Source of the DNA: Streptomyces sp. NRRL F-5630
GTDB lineage: Bacteria; Actinomycetota; Actinomycetes; Streptomycetales; Streptomycetaceae
Length of the DNA: 48,470 bases
Reading direction: 5' to 3'
Assembly: GCF_000719475.1 (NCBI RefSeq)
Contig: NZ_JOGO01000049.1
Coordinates: 1-48,470 of the forward strand
Every line of letters starts with the position of its first letter. Positions within the stretch are counted from its first letter, which is position 1. This document shows positions 34,090 to 41,107 of this stretch, in pieces. The notes under the pieces were generated by a model. It saw only the letters and a list, made by a program, of their open reading frames with translations. It did not search any database and was not told the DNA's origin. A program made the position numbers and the translations under genes.

Positions 34090-34596
34090 GTGACATCAGC
34101 GAAGCCGCGTGACCCGGCCCCCGAACCCGTTGACCCCGATGTCGGTGCGGATGTGCCCGTTAGCGGTCTGTGGGACGGGCAGGGGCCCGTGTTCGCCGTC
34201 GTCGCCGCGGGCGGGGTGCTCGGGGCGGTGGCGCGGTACGGGGCCTCCGTGCTGTGGCCGACCGCGAGCGGGCACTTCCCCTGGACGACCTTCCTCGTCA
34301 ACGTCGTCGGCTGCGCGCTGATCGGCGTCCTCCTGGCGATCGTCGCCGAACTCCGCCCGTACACCCACCGCTTGGTGCGGCCCTTCCTCGGTACGGGGGT
34401 CCTCGGCGGCTTCACGACGTTCTCGACGTACGCGATGGACGTGCGGGGGCTCATCGTCGCCGAGCGGTACGCGGTGGCCGGCGCGTACCTCTTCGGGACG
34501 ATGGCGGCGGCCGTGCTCACGGTGTGGGGGAGCGCCTCGCTCGCGCGGTACGCGCTCAGGGAGCGGTTCGCGAAGGTCGCGGAGGGGGAGCGATGA
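34090..34596 (+). CDS. crcB: fluoride channel CrcB/Fluc, subunit 1
   Basis: Exports fluoride through a dual-topology dimer. A 168-residue protein with a polar ~38-residue extension before the first helix. Four membrane helices are visible; the family marks are GGVLGAVARYG, HFPWTTFLVNVVGCALIG and the channel motif GTGVLGGFTTFSTYAMD. GTG 34090 has GGGAG 9-13 bases upstream. It overlaps the second crcB copy by ATGA, so the two subunits are made together and should form a heterodimer with opposite orientations. Confidence 0.93.
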   Translation: MTSAKPRDPAPEPVDPDVGADVPVSGLWDGQGPVFAVVAAGGVLGAVARYGASVLWPTASGHFPWTTFLVNVVGCALIGVLLAIVAELRPYTHRLVRPFLGTGVLGGFTTFSTYAMDVRGLIVAERYAVAGAYLFGTMAAAVLTVWGSASLARYALRERFAKVAEGER

Positions 34597-34967
34597 ACTG
34601 GCTGCTCGTGGTGGCGGGAGCGCTCGTCGGCGCGCCCGCGCGGTATGCCGCCGACCGCTGGATCACGGCGCGGAGCCGGGGACCCTTCCCCTGGGGGACG
34701 CTGAGCGTCAACGTTTTCGCCTGTCTCGTCCTCGGGCTCGTGACGGGCGCCGCGCTCGCGGGCGCCGCGTCCTCGCACGTCGTCGCGCTCCTTGGAACGG
34801 GGCTGTGCGGGGCGCTCTCCACGTACTCGACGCTCTCCTACGAGGCGCTGCGCCTCGCCGAGACCGGCGCGGGCCGTCTCGCGCTGGGCTACGCGCTGCT
34901 GTCGATGGGGGCCGGGCTCGGGGCGGGGTGCGCGGGCGTCGCGGTGGCGACGGGGGTGTGGGGGTAG
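34593..34967 (+). CDS. crcB: fluoride channel CrcB/Fluc, subunit 2
   Basis: Second half of the fluoride channel pair, 124 residues. Four helices with GALVGAPARYAADRW, GPFPWGTLSVNVFACLVLG and GTGLCGALSTYSTLSYE. Compared with subunit 1 the TFSTY motif is STYSTLSY. ATG 34593 overlaps the previous stop. A bulged hairpin follows before the convergent monooxygenase gene. Confidence 0.93.
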   Translation: MNWLLVVAGALVGAPARYAADRWITARSRGPFPWGTLSVNVFACLVLGLVTGAALAGAASSHVVALLGTGLCGALSTYSTLSYEALRLAETGAGRLALGYALLSMGAGLGAGCAGVAVATGVWG

Positions 34968-35001
34968 AGGGCTGCGGGCGAACGCGGGCCCCTCGGCGAG
35001 C

Positions 35002-35036
35002 ACCGGCCCCCGTCCGCTCGGCGAGCGCGGGCCGGT
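35002..35036. terminator. bidirectional hairpin between crcB and monooxygenase genes
   Basis: ACCGGCCC (35002-35009) pairs with GGGCCGGT (35029-35036), with an inner CGCTC/GAGCG stem. It lies 35 bases after crcB and about 94 bases after the convergent monooxygenase stop, so it could serve both. No T tract. Confidence 0.5.
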
Positions 35037-35129
35037 CCTCATACGGCGCGTGACCGCCCCGTAGCCGCTGCCCCGCCCCGCGCGCCGTGTCGCGGTGGCC
35101 CGTCCCGGTGCAGCGGGGGCCAGGTGCGT

Positions 35130-36317
35130 TCAGCCCTGCGGGTCGTACGCCCCCGTGAAGACGTCCACGAGGCGGCGGGTCGGGTCCTCGCCGAAGAGCA
35201 TGTCGAGCGAGGCGGCGGACATCGCGGCCGTGTCGGCGGCGCGGGGGAAGAGGACGGATTCGTAGGCGGCGAGGGCGGCCTCGGTGTCCCCGGGGTGGGC
35301 GAGGAGGGCGGTGCCGAGGTCGGCGGCGTCGGCGAGCGCGAGGTTGGCGCCCTCTCCCGCGAAGGGGGACATGAGGTGCGCGGCGTCGCCGAGAAGGGTG
35401 ACGCCAGGGACGCGGTCCCACGTGAGGCCGGCCGGGAGGGCGTGGATGCGGCGCGGGACGAAGCCGTCCTCGGCCCCGTCGAGCAGGGCGCGCAGGTGCG
35501 GGGCCCAGTCGGCGAAGGCGTCGAGGAGGAGCCGGCGGGTCCGCTCGGTGTCGGAGAAGTCGTGCGCGTCGAGCCATGCCTCGGGGACGCGCAGGGCGCT
35601 GTAGAGGTGGAGGGAGCCGTCGGTCTCGCGGTGGGCGAGGAAGCCCTGGCCGTCGCCGAGCGCGAAGCACATGCCGTCGCCGATGACTGCGGCGGCCTCG
35701 GGGTGGCGGGCGTCGGCGTCTTTCAGGTCGAACTCGATGAAGGAGATGCCCGTGTAGGCGGGCTCGGCGGGGGTGAGGAGGGGCCGGACGCGGGACCAGG
35801 CGCCGTCGGCGCCGACGAGGAGGCCGGTGGTGAAGACGGTGCCGTCGGCGAGGGTGACCTCGTGGCGCCCGGCGCCGAGCGGGCGCGCGCCGGTGACCTT
35901 GGAGTTCCAGCGCAGGGCGTGCGGGGGGAGCGAGGCGAGCAGGAGGGCGCGCAGGTCGCCGCGGTCGATCTCGGGGCGGTCGCCGTCCCCGGTGTCGGGC
36001 TCGTCGTGGACGAGAGTGCCCGCCTTGTCCCAGACGCGGACGGCCTCGCCCCCGGGGTGCACCTTCGCGCGGAACTCCGCGTGGAGACCGGCGGTGCGCA
36101 GGGCGGCCTGGCCCGTCTCCTCGTGGATGTCGAGCATGCCGCCCTGGCCGCGGGCCTCGGGGCCGCTCTCCAGGTCGAAGACGGTCGCGTCGACGCCACC
36201 CGCTATGAGGACACGGGCGAGGAGGAGGCCGCTGAGGCCGCCGCCGATGATCGCGATGGGGTAGTGCGGGGCGGGAGCGTGGCCCGACGCTGCGGTGGGG
36301 GTGCTGGTGCTGGTCAT
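35130..36317 (-). CDS. FAD-dependent monooxygenase, TetX-like
   Basis: Class A flavoprotein monooxygenase of 395 residues. The N-terminal FAD motif is IAIIGGGLSGLLLARVL, the second site GADGAWSRVRPLL, and the C-terminal FAD motif VTLLGDAAHLMSPFAGEGANLALADA, typical of TetX/aromatic hydroxylases. RGQGGMLDIHEETGQAALRTAGL also matches TetX-like proteins. ATG 36317 follows GGAGG; an upstream ATG at 36383 would read through the operators. Twin palindromes just upstream suggest induction by a small molecule. Drug inactivation is possible but unproven. Confidence 0.9.
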   Translation of the reverse strand: MTSTSTPTAASGHAPAPHYPIAIIGGGLSGLLLARVLIAGGVDATVFDLESGPEARGQGGMLDIHEETGQAALRTAGLHAEFRAKVHPGGEAVRVWDKAGTLVHDEPDTGDGDRPEIDRGDLRALLLASLPPHALRWNSKVTGARPLGAGRHEVTLADGTVFTTGLLVGADGAWSRVRPLLTPAEPAYTGISFIEFDLKDADARHPEAAAVIGDGMCFALGDGQGFLAHRETDGSLHLYSALRVPEAWLDAHDFSDTERTRRLLLDAFADWAPHLRALLDGAEDGFVPRRIHALPAGLTWDRVPGVTLLGDAAHLMSPFAGEGANLALADAADLGTALLAHPGDTEAALAAYESVLFPRAADTAAMSAASLDMLFGEDPTRRLVDVFTGAYDPQG

Positions 36318-36360
36318 GGCTGCCTCCGGGGTGAGGGCGGGTGGTGGTGCCTCCACCGTA

Positions 36361-36389
36361 ACGAACATGTTCGTGACGAACAAGTTCGT
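36361..36389 (-). promoter_or_regulatory. twin operator palindromes before the monooxygenase
   Basis: ACGAACATGTTCGT (36361-36374) is a perfect 14-bp palindrome; ACGAACAAGTTCGT (36376-36389) follows 15 bases on and breaks symmetry at one base pair. Two dimers could bind side by side, 44 bases or more before the start codon. No regulator gene is adjacent. The rest of the gap to 36579 holds nothing recognised. Confidence 0.75.
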
Positions 36390-36579
36390 TCGAGGGTGGG
36401 GTGAGCGGAGACACGGGGCCGGAGGGAGCCGGTAGGGGGCGGATGCGGGGCGCGGGGTGCAGGGGGCGGCGGTACGAGGGCCGGGGCGGGCGGTGGTACG
36501 GGCCGAGGCGGCGACGGAGCGGGGCCCCCCGGGTCAAGCGGCTCGCGCACGCGCTTACCGCGCGCGGCCCGGGATGCGC

Positions 36580-36617
36580 CGCCGAGGGGCCGGGTGCCGT
36601 GGCCCGGCCCCTCGGCG
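36580..36617 (-). terminator. terminator of the DUF5949-like gene
   Basis: Perfect 15-bp stem CGCCGAGGGGCCGGG and its complement (36580-36594 with 36603-36617), loop of 8 bases, five bases beyond the stop codon of the minus-strand gene at 36622. Confidence 0.8.
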
Positions 36618-36621
36618 TGTG

Positions 36622-37125
36622 TCAGCGCAGGCTGCGGACGGGGAGGAGGACGTGGGCGGAGGAGGTGAGCATCTCCGTGTCGCCGACGAACGCGGCGAGC
36701 GCCTCCTCGGTGATCTCCCGGCCCGGGACGGCCTGCGGCCAGGGCCGGGTGGCGAAGATGAAGTAGGCGTAGCCGCGCTGCTTGGCGGCGGCGAACCACT
36801 CCGGGGGGACCTCGCACTGGGCGTTGAGGTTCGGGGGCATGGTGAGCGCGGCCGAGCCCGCCTCGACGAGGAGGGTGAGGGGGAGCGAGGAGGTCTGCGT
36901 CCCGTCGAGGAGGGTGCCGCCGACCGGGAGTTTCGTGTCCGCGAGCAGGGCGAGCGCCGCCTCGGTCGCCCCCTGGTGGCCCCGCGTGCCGTCACCGAGC
37001 GGGTAGGCGAGCAGGAACGGCATGTCGTGGTCGTCGTCGGGGTGCTTGCCGCTCCACGCCACGACGACGAGCGTGCCGAGTTCGGCGGGGCGGAAAACGC
37101 GCTGCGCGCTGTCGGTGGAAGTCAC
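36622..37125 (-). CDS. DUF5949-like protein
   Basis: A 167-residue soluble protein. It matches the pattern I associate with Streptomyces DUF5949: RPAELGTLVVVAWSGKHP near the start, MPFLLAYPLGDG, LPVGGTLLDG, SLPLTLLVEAGSAALTMP, LNAQCEVPPEW, GYAYFIFATRPWP and LTSSAHVLLPVRSL at the end. Function is unknown; no signal peptide or membrane helix is seen. It stands alone with its own terminator. ATG 37125 is the natural start, with GGGGGTGACTTCC-type leader. Confidence 0.7.
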   Translation of the reverse strand: MTSTDSAQRVFRPAELGTLVVVAWSGKHPDDDHDMPFLLAYPLGDGTRGHQGATEAALALLADTKLPVGGTLLDGTQTSSLPLTLLVEAGSAALTMPPNLNAQCEVPPEWFAAAKQRGYAYFIFATRPWPQAVPGREITEEALAAFVGDTEMLTSSAHVLLPVRSLR

Positions 37126-37245
37126 CCCCGGACCCTAGCGACTCCGCCCCGGCCGGGCCCTCGCTCTTTCACCTGTCCGGGGGAGCCCGAACCGGCCATC
37201 ACTCCAAAGGGTTTGGGGGTTCGCACGGCCGTTCCGCCCGTACGA

Positions 37246-37316
37246 GGCCGGTTCAGCCGCCGGGGCCGGTTCAGCAGGCGGGCCGGTTCAGCCTCCGGGG
37301 CCGGTTCAGCCGCCGA
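37246..37316 (+). repeat. four copies of an 17-18-nt unit over a stop codon
   Basis: GGCCGGTTCAGC followed by CCGCCGG, AGGCG, CTCCGG or CGCCGA occurs at 37246, 37264, 37281 and 37299. The last unit carries the stop codon (37306-37308) of the minus-strand secreted-protein gene, so the gene's end has been copied three more times downstream. Confidence 0.85.
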
Positions 37317-37716
37317 GGCCGCCGAGGCTGTCGAGGGGGAGGCCGCCGAGGAGGCCCGTGGCGGCGCTGGTCGTGGTGCCCTCCCGTACGAGCGAGGCGG
37401 GGTCGAGCTTCTGCTGCGGCAGGAGCGGCTTCACCTCGCGGGCGACGGCGTCGACGGTCTTGCCGAGGGAGTCCGGCTTCGAGGGGTCGAGCGCGTCGTT
37501 CGCGACGGTGTCCACGGCGCCCTGGAGCTGCGTCGCGGCGGCGTAGTACCCGCCGTTGAGGCTGCTCGGGGTGAGGGAGGCGGTGTCCACGGCGGGGGCG
37601 GCGAAGGCGGGGGCGGCCGCGGTCGCGGCGGCGAGACCGCCGACGACCACGGCGGCGGCCTTGGCGGCGGAGGGGGTGGTGCGGGGCTTGCGGTGCTTGG
37701 CGGTGCGGGCGGACAT
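37306..37716 (-). CDS. small secreted protein
   Basis: A 136-residue protein with a long basic N-region and signal peptide (MSARTAKHRKPR, then AAVVVGGLAAATAAAPAFA, cleavage about residue 40). The mature part is Ala/Leu/Ser-rich, predicted helical, with LNGGYYAAATQLQGAVDTVANDAL and a Gly/Leu end (LLGGLPLDSLGGLGG). No Cys. I do not recognise a named family, but similar small proteins are found beside chaplin genes in Streptomyces. ATG 37716 follows GAGAGGATCACC. The chaplin gene lies just upstream on the same strand. Confidence 0.75.
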   Translation of the reverse strand: MSARTAKHRKPRTTPSAAKAAAVVVGGLAAATAAAPAFAAPAVDTASLTPSSLNGGYYAAATQLQGAVDTVANDALDPSKPDSLGKTVDAVAREVKPLLPQQKLDPASLVREGTTTSAATGLLGGLPLDSLGGLGG

Positions 37717-37823
37717 GGTGATCCTCTCGTCGGGGGTCGCGCGCTCGTCGGGGCCGGTCCCGGGGGTCCGCGGCCCCGGCTCCTCGAACGCCGGAGGGGC
37801 TGGTGCCGGAGCCCCGGTGCGAA

Positions 37824-37849
37824 GGGCCGCCCCCGTCCGGGGGCGGCCT
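37824..37849 (-). terminator. chaplin gene terminator
   Basis: A perfect 10-bp stem GGCCGCCCCC/GGGGGCGGCC with loop GTCC (37825-37834 and 37839-37848), ten bases after the chaplin stop codon. Confidence 0.75.
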
Positions 37850-37858
37850 CTCCTCACG

Positions 37859-38098
37859 TCAGGCGTTCACGCAGGTGTTGCCGAAGGCCGGGTTGAGCAG
37901 GCCGACGACGTCGATCGTGTTGCCGCAGAGGTTGATCGGCACGTGGACCGGGATCTGCACCGCGTTGCCGGAGATGACGCCCGGCGAGAGGGCGGCGCCG
38001 CCCTGCGCGCCGGCGTCGGCGGAGGCGAGACCGGCCGAGCCGGCGAGCGCGGCGGCGGCGACGGAGGAGAGGACGAGGGCCCTGGCGGTACGCGACAT
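37859..38098 (-). CDS. short chaplin
   Basis: A 79-residue secreted amyloid-forming surface protein that helps aerial hyphae break the water surface. Signal peptide at 1-27 (MSRTARALVLSSVAAAALAGSAGLASA), then the single chaplin domain: GGAALSPGVISGNAVQIPVHVP, INLCGNTIDVVGLLNP, AFGNTCVNA. The two Cys that form the disulfide are present, as in most short chaplins (ChpE/F/G/H type); no sortase signal or second domain. ATG 38098 with a GTAAGGAG-type ribosome site before it. Chaplins are usually under BldN control; no convincing BldN promoter is identified here. Confidence 0.95.
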   Translation of the reverse strand: MSRTARALVLSSVAAAALAGSAGLASADAGAQGGAALSPGVISGNAVQIPVHVPINLCGNTIDVVGLLNPAFGNTCVNA

Positions 38099-38574
38099 GG
38101 CGAAGCGCTCCTTACGGGTGTCGAGGAATCGTGCGGGGCCCGGCCGGTGCCGCTGGCTGCGCCGCGGGCCGGGATGCCGGGAACTGCCCCGGCGACTGCA
38201 ACAACGTCGTCGGGACGCCGCGCGTTGTGCCCCGAAAAGGTGAAACGCCCCCTGTCCGAGTGGCGTGCGACACGCCGCACGTCTGCCGTGATCACCGCGT
38301 GCGAGTGCCCGCACGGGAAGTCGCCGCTGGTGGGCGGATGCGGGAGGGGCCGTTCGGGGGGTTCGGCAGTCGATCTGACAAGTACACCCGAACCGCCTCG
38401 CCGATGCTGACGGATTCTCCCGAGGGCGGGGGTTAGAGTCCCGTCGTTCCGCCCTTGTTGTCATGGCGTGCACCTTGTGTGCGATTCAGAGGCATACGGG
38501 GCGTAATGCCCATTTTCCGGAGTGTGAGTCCGGGCTGTCCCGCCCCCCCCATACACCGCCCTCGGAGGGCCGTC
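38099..38574. promoter_or_regulatory. divergent region between chaplin and EPS operon
   Basis: About 475 bases with divergent promoters expected. A TTAGAGT -10-like element at 38433-38439 faces the EPS operon, but its CTGACG partner at 38407 is too far upstream for standard spacing. A GGGC-GTAAT-GCCC mini-hairpin followed by ATTTT lies about 38505-38520 in the leader. Local A/T is higher than in neighbouring genes. GGAGGG at 38564-38569 is the first gene's ribosome site. Confidence 0.4.
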
Positions 38575-39858
38575 ATGCGAAGCCGACTTCCGCTGTCCGC
38601 CGTGGTGCGCCGTGGCGCGGCCTGCGCGCTGCTCGCCCTCGCCGCCCTCGCCCAGGGGCCCCTCGCGGGCGCCGCCGCGCGGGGCGCGGAGGCGGAGGAC
38701 GCGCCGACGGCGAGCGGGGCGCGAGCACGGCCCGTGGCGGCGAGCGGGGCGGCGCAGGCGGAGCTCCGGGCCGCCGCGCCGCGCGCCGCGACCAGGGTGC
38801 CCTTCGCGCCGCGCTGGAGCGCGACCCTGCACGGGGGATTCGCGCGGGCCGCCGCGTCGGCCGTGGTCTGCGAGGCGCCCGCCGTCAAGGGCGTCCCGGC
38901 GTGCGCGGGCGCCCGGCGCGGCGAGGGCGCGGTCAAGGGGCGGACCGCGCCGAACAACGGTGACTACGCGCTGTCCTACAAGGACAGCGACGACGACCCG
39001 AACACCTACAACTCCACCCGTGCCCGCCTCGACATCCCCGAGGGCGCGCGCATCCGCTACGCGCGCCTGTACTGGGGCGGCAACCTGCGCGTCGGCGAGC
39101 GGAAGCCCCTCGCGGACGCGGGGACCGTCCTCGTCGCCGAGCCCGGCGGCGCCTACCGGAAGGTCGGCGCCGACACGGCGATCGGGCACCGGGTGGCGGG
39201 CGGCGCCGAGGCCCTGCACGCCTCGGCCGACGTCACCGACCTCGTGCGCGCCAGCGGGCCGGGCGAGTGGACCGTGGCCCAGCTCCCCATCGCGAAGGGG
39301 CACTCGGCGACCGGTGGCTGGGGCGGGTGGACGCTCGTCGCCGCCTGGGAGGAGCCGCAGGCGCCGCTGCGGCGGCTCGCCCTGTGGGACGGGTTCGAAT
39401 CGCTGCACGTCGGCGAGCGCGACCGCCGCACGCTGCGCCTCACGCTGCCGGGCCACCACGTCCCGGCCGGGGCCTCGGGCCGCGCGGGATTCGTCGCATA
39501 CGACGGGGACCGGGGCGTGGACGGGGACGCGGTCACGGTGCGTACCGGAAAGGCGAAGCCCGTCCCGCTCGGCGGCGACGCGGCGAACCCGTCCGCCGAC
39601 CTCTTCAACTCGACGATCAGTGACCGGACGAGTGCCTCCGGCAGGAGTTCGCGCCGGGTCCCGCCGCACACCTTCGGCTACGACTCCGACGTCCTCGACC
39701 TCCGCAAGGCCCTGCGGCGCGGCGGCACGGGGCTGCGGGCCGACGTGTCGGCGCAGCGGGACGCGGTGTGGCTGGGGGCGTTCTGGGCGGAGACGGACGA
39801 GGCGCGGGCGGGCGGTGGCGCGAGGGCCGGTGTCGCGGCGGGCGGGCGACGCGGCTGA
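38575..39858 (+). CDS. secreted DUF3344-like protein
   Basis: A 427-residue exported protein. Signal peptide in the first ~40 residues (basic start, ACALLALAALAQGPLAGAAARG, cleavage around RGAEA). The mature part is beta-rich: YNSTRARLDIPEGARIRYARLYWGGNLR, ASADVTDLVRASGPGEWTVAQLPI, WGGWTLVAAWEEPQAPLRRLALWDGFESL, FGYDSDVLDLRKALRRG. The YARLYWGG / DVTD.V / GW.LV.. pattern resembles DUF3344-like surface proteins, a tentative match. ATG 38575 with GGAGGG six bases upstream. First gene of the EPS operon, 55 bases before the glycosyltransferase. May be a matrix or surface component. Confidence 0.7.
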   Translation: MRSRLPLSAVVRRGAACALLALAALAQGPLAGAAARGAEAEDAPTASGARARPVAASGAAQAELRAAAPRAATRVPFAPRWSATLHGGFARAAASAVVCEAPAVKGVPACAGARRGEGAVKGRTAPNNGDYALSYKDSDDDPNTYNSTRARLDIPEGARIRYARLYWGGNLRVGERKPLADAGTVLVAEPGGAYRKVGADTAIGHRVAGGAEALHASADVTDLVRASGPGEWTVAQLPIAKGHSATGGWGGWTLVAAWEEPQAPLRRLALWDGFESLHVGERDRRTLRLTLPGHHVPAGASGRAGFVAYDGDRGVDGDAVTVRTGKAKPVPLGGDAANPSADLFNSTISDRTSASGRSSRRVPPHTFGYDSDVLDLRKALRRGGTGLRADVSAQRDAVWLGAFWAETDEARAGGGARAGVAAGGRRG

Positions 39859-39913
39859 CCGTTCTTCCCGCTCCGTCATCCCGTCCGTTCCTCGCACAGT
39901 GGGGTCAGCGCGC

Positions 39914-41107
39914 GTGTCAGTGTCAGCAGAGCAGTGCGAACTCCCGGCCCGCGCACGTGTCCTGCACGTGGCGCAGCCGGTCGAAGGCGGCGTCGCGCGC
40001 GTCGTCACGGACCTCGTGCGCGCGCAGTGCGCGGACGGCATGGACGTCCGTCTGGCCTGCCCGCCCGACGGCACGCTCGGCGAACAGGCTTCCCGGCACG
40101 GGGCGTTCGTGCACGAGTGGTACGCGGGGCGCGCGCCAGGACCGGCGCTGCGGGCCGAAACGGCCGGTCTGCGCCGGGTGATCGACGCCGTGCGGCCCCA
40201 ACTCCTGCACCTGCACAGCGCGAAGGCCGGTCTCGCCGCGCGGCTCGTGGTGCGCGGGGCGCTGCCCACCGTGTTCCAGCCGCACGCCTGGTCGTTCGAG
40301 GCGGCGGGCGGCCCGGTCGGCGCCTTCGCGCGGCACTGGGAGCGGTACGCGGCCCGCTGGACCGACCGGCTGCTCTGCGTGAGCGAGGCCGAGCGCCGTA
40401 CCGGTGAACAGGCGGGCGTGCGCGGTGCGTTCTCCGTACTGCCGAACGGCGTCGACCTCACCGCCTTCCGGCCCGAGGGCGGCCGGTACGCGTACGGGGA
40501 CGGCGCCCCGCTCGTCGTGTGCGTGGGGCGGTTGTGCCGCCAGAAGGGGCAGGACGTGCTGCTGCGGGCCTGGCCCGCAGTGCGCGAGGCCGTGCCGGGG
40601 GCGCGGCTCGTCCTCGTCGGCGACGGGCCCGACGAGGCGGAGCTGCGCCAACAGGCGGGCGAGGGCGTCGCGTTCGTGGGGGCCGCGCGGGACTGTGCGC
40701 GGTGGTACCGGGCCGCCGACCTCGTCGTGCTGCCCTCGCGCTGGGAGGGGATGGCGCTCGCGCCGCTGGAGGCGATGGCCTGCGGGCGCGCGCTCGTCCT
40801 CACGGACACGGGCGGCGCCCGCGAGAGCCTGCCGGACGCGGCGCTCCCGTACAGCCTCGTCCCGCCCGAGGAGCCCGGCGCGCTCACCGCCGCGCTCACG
40901 CGCCTGCTGCGGGCGCCCGCCCTGCGCGTGGACCTCGCCGCGGTGGGGCTCGCGCACGTGCGCGCCCGTCACGACGTACGACGCACCGCGCGGGCCGTCT
41001 CCGCGCTCTACGGCGCCCTCCTCGCGCGGACGCCCAGGACCACCCCTCCGGGCCCGCGCGGCACGACCGCCGGGACCCGCCCCCCAAGGGAGTCGATGAC
41101 CTCGTGA
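39914..41107 (+). CDS. glycosyltransferase, GT4 type
   Basis: A 397-residue GT-B glycosyltransferase. N-terminal ARVLHVAQPVEGGVARVVTDL is the glycine loop of the acceptor domain; the C-terminal domain has LVVCVGRLCRQKGQDVLLRAW, RLVLVGDGPDEAELR and the nucleotide-sugar EX7E motif in WEGMALAPLEAMACGRALVLTDTGG. GTG 39914 or 39920 starts the protein. It ends in a Pro/Arg-rich tail and overlaps the next gene by GTGA. Probably adds a sugar to the lipid-linked EPS repeat unit made by the next protein. Confidence 0.9.
   Translation: MSVSAEQCELPARARVLHVAQPVEGGVARVVTDLVRAQCADGMDVRLACPPDGTLGEQASRHGAFVHEWYAGRAPGPALRAETAGLRRVIDAVRPQLLHLHSAKAGLAARLVVRGALPTVFQPHAWSFEAAGGPVGAFARHWERYAARWTDRLLCVSEAERRTGEQAGVRGAFSVLPNGVDLTAFRPEGGRYAYGDGAPLVVCVGRLCRQKGQDVLLRAWPAVREAVPGARLVLVGDGPDEAELRQQAGEGVAFVGAARDCARWYRAADLVVLPSRWEGMALAPLEAMACGRALVLTDTGGARESLPDAALPYSLVPPEEPGALTAALTRLLRAPALRVDLAAVGLAHVRARHDVRRTARAVSALYGALLARTPRTTPPGPRGTTAGTRPPRESMTS

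Noticed and set aside
36361..36389. LexA (SOS) box before the monooxygenase
   Set aside because: Actinobacterial LexA sites are CGAAC-N4-GTTCG; here the half-sites are separated by only two bases.
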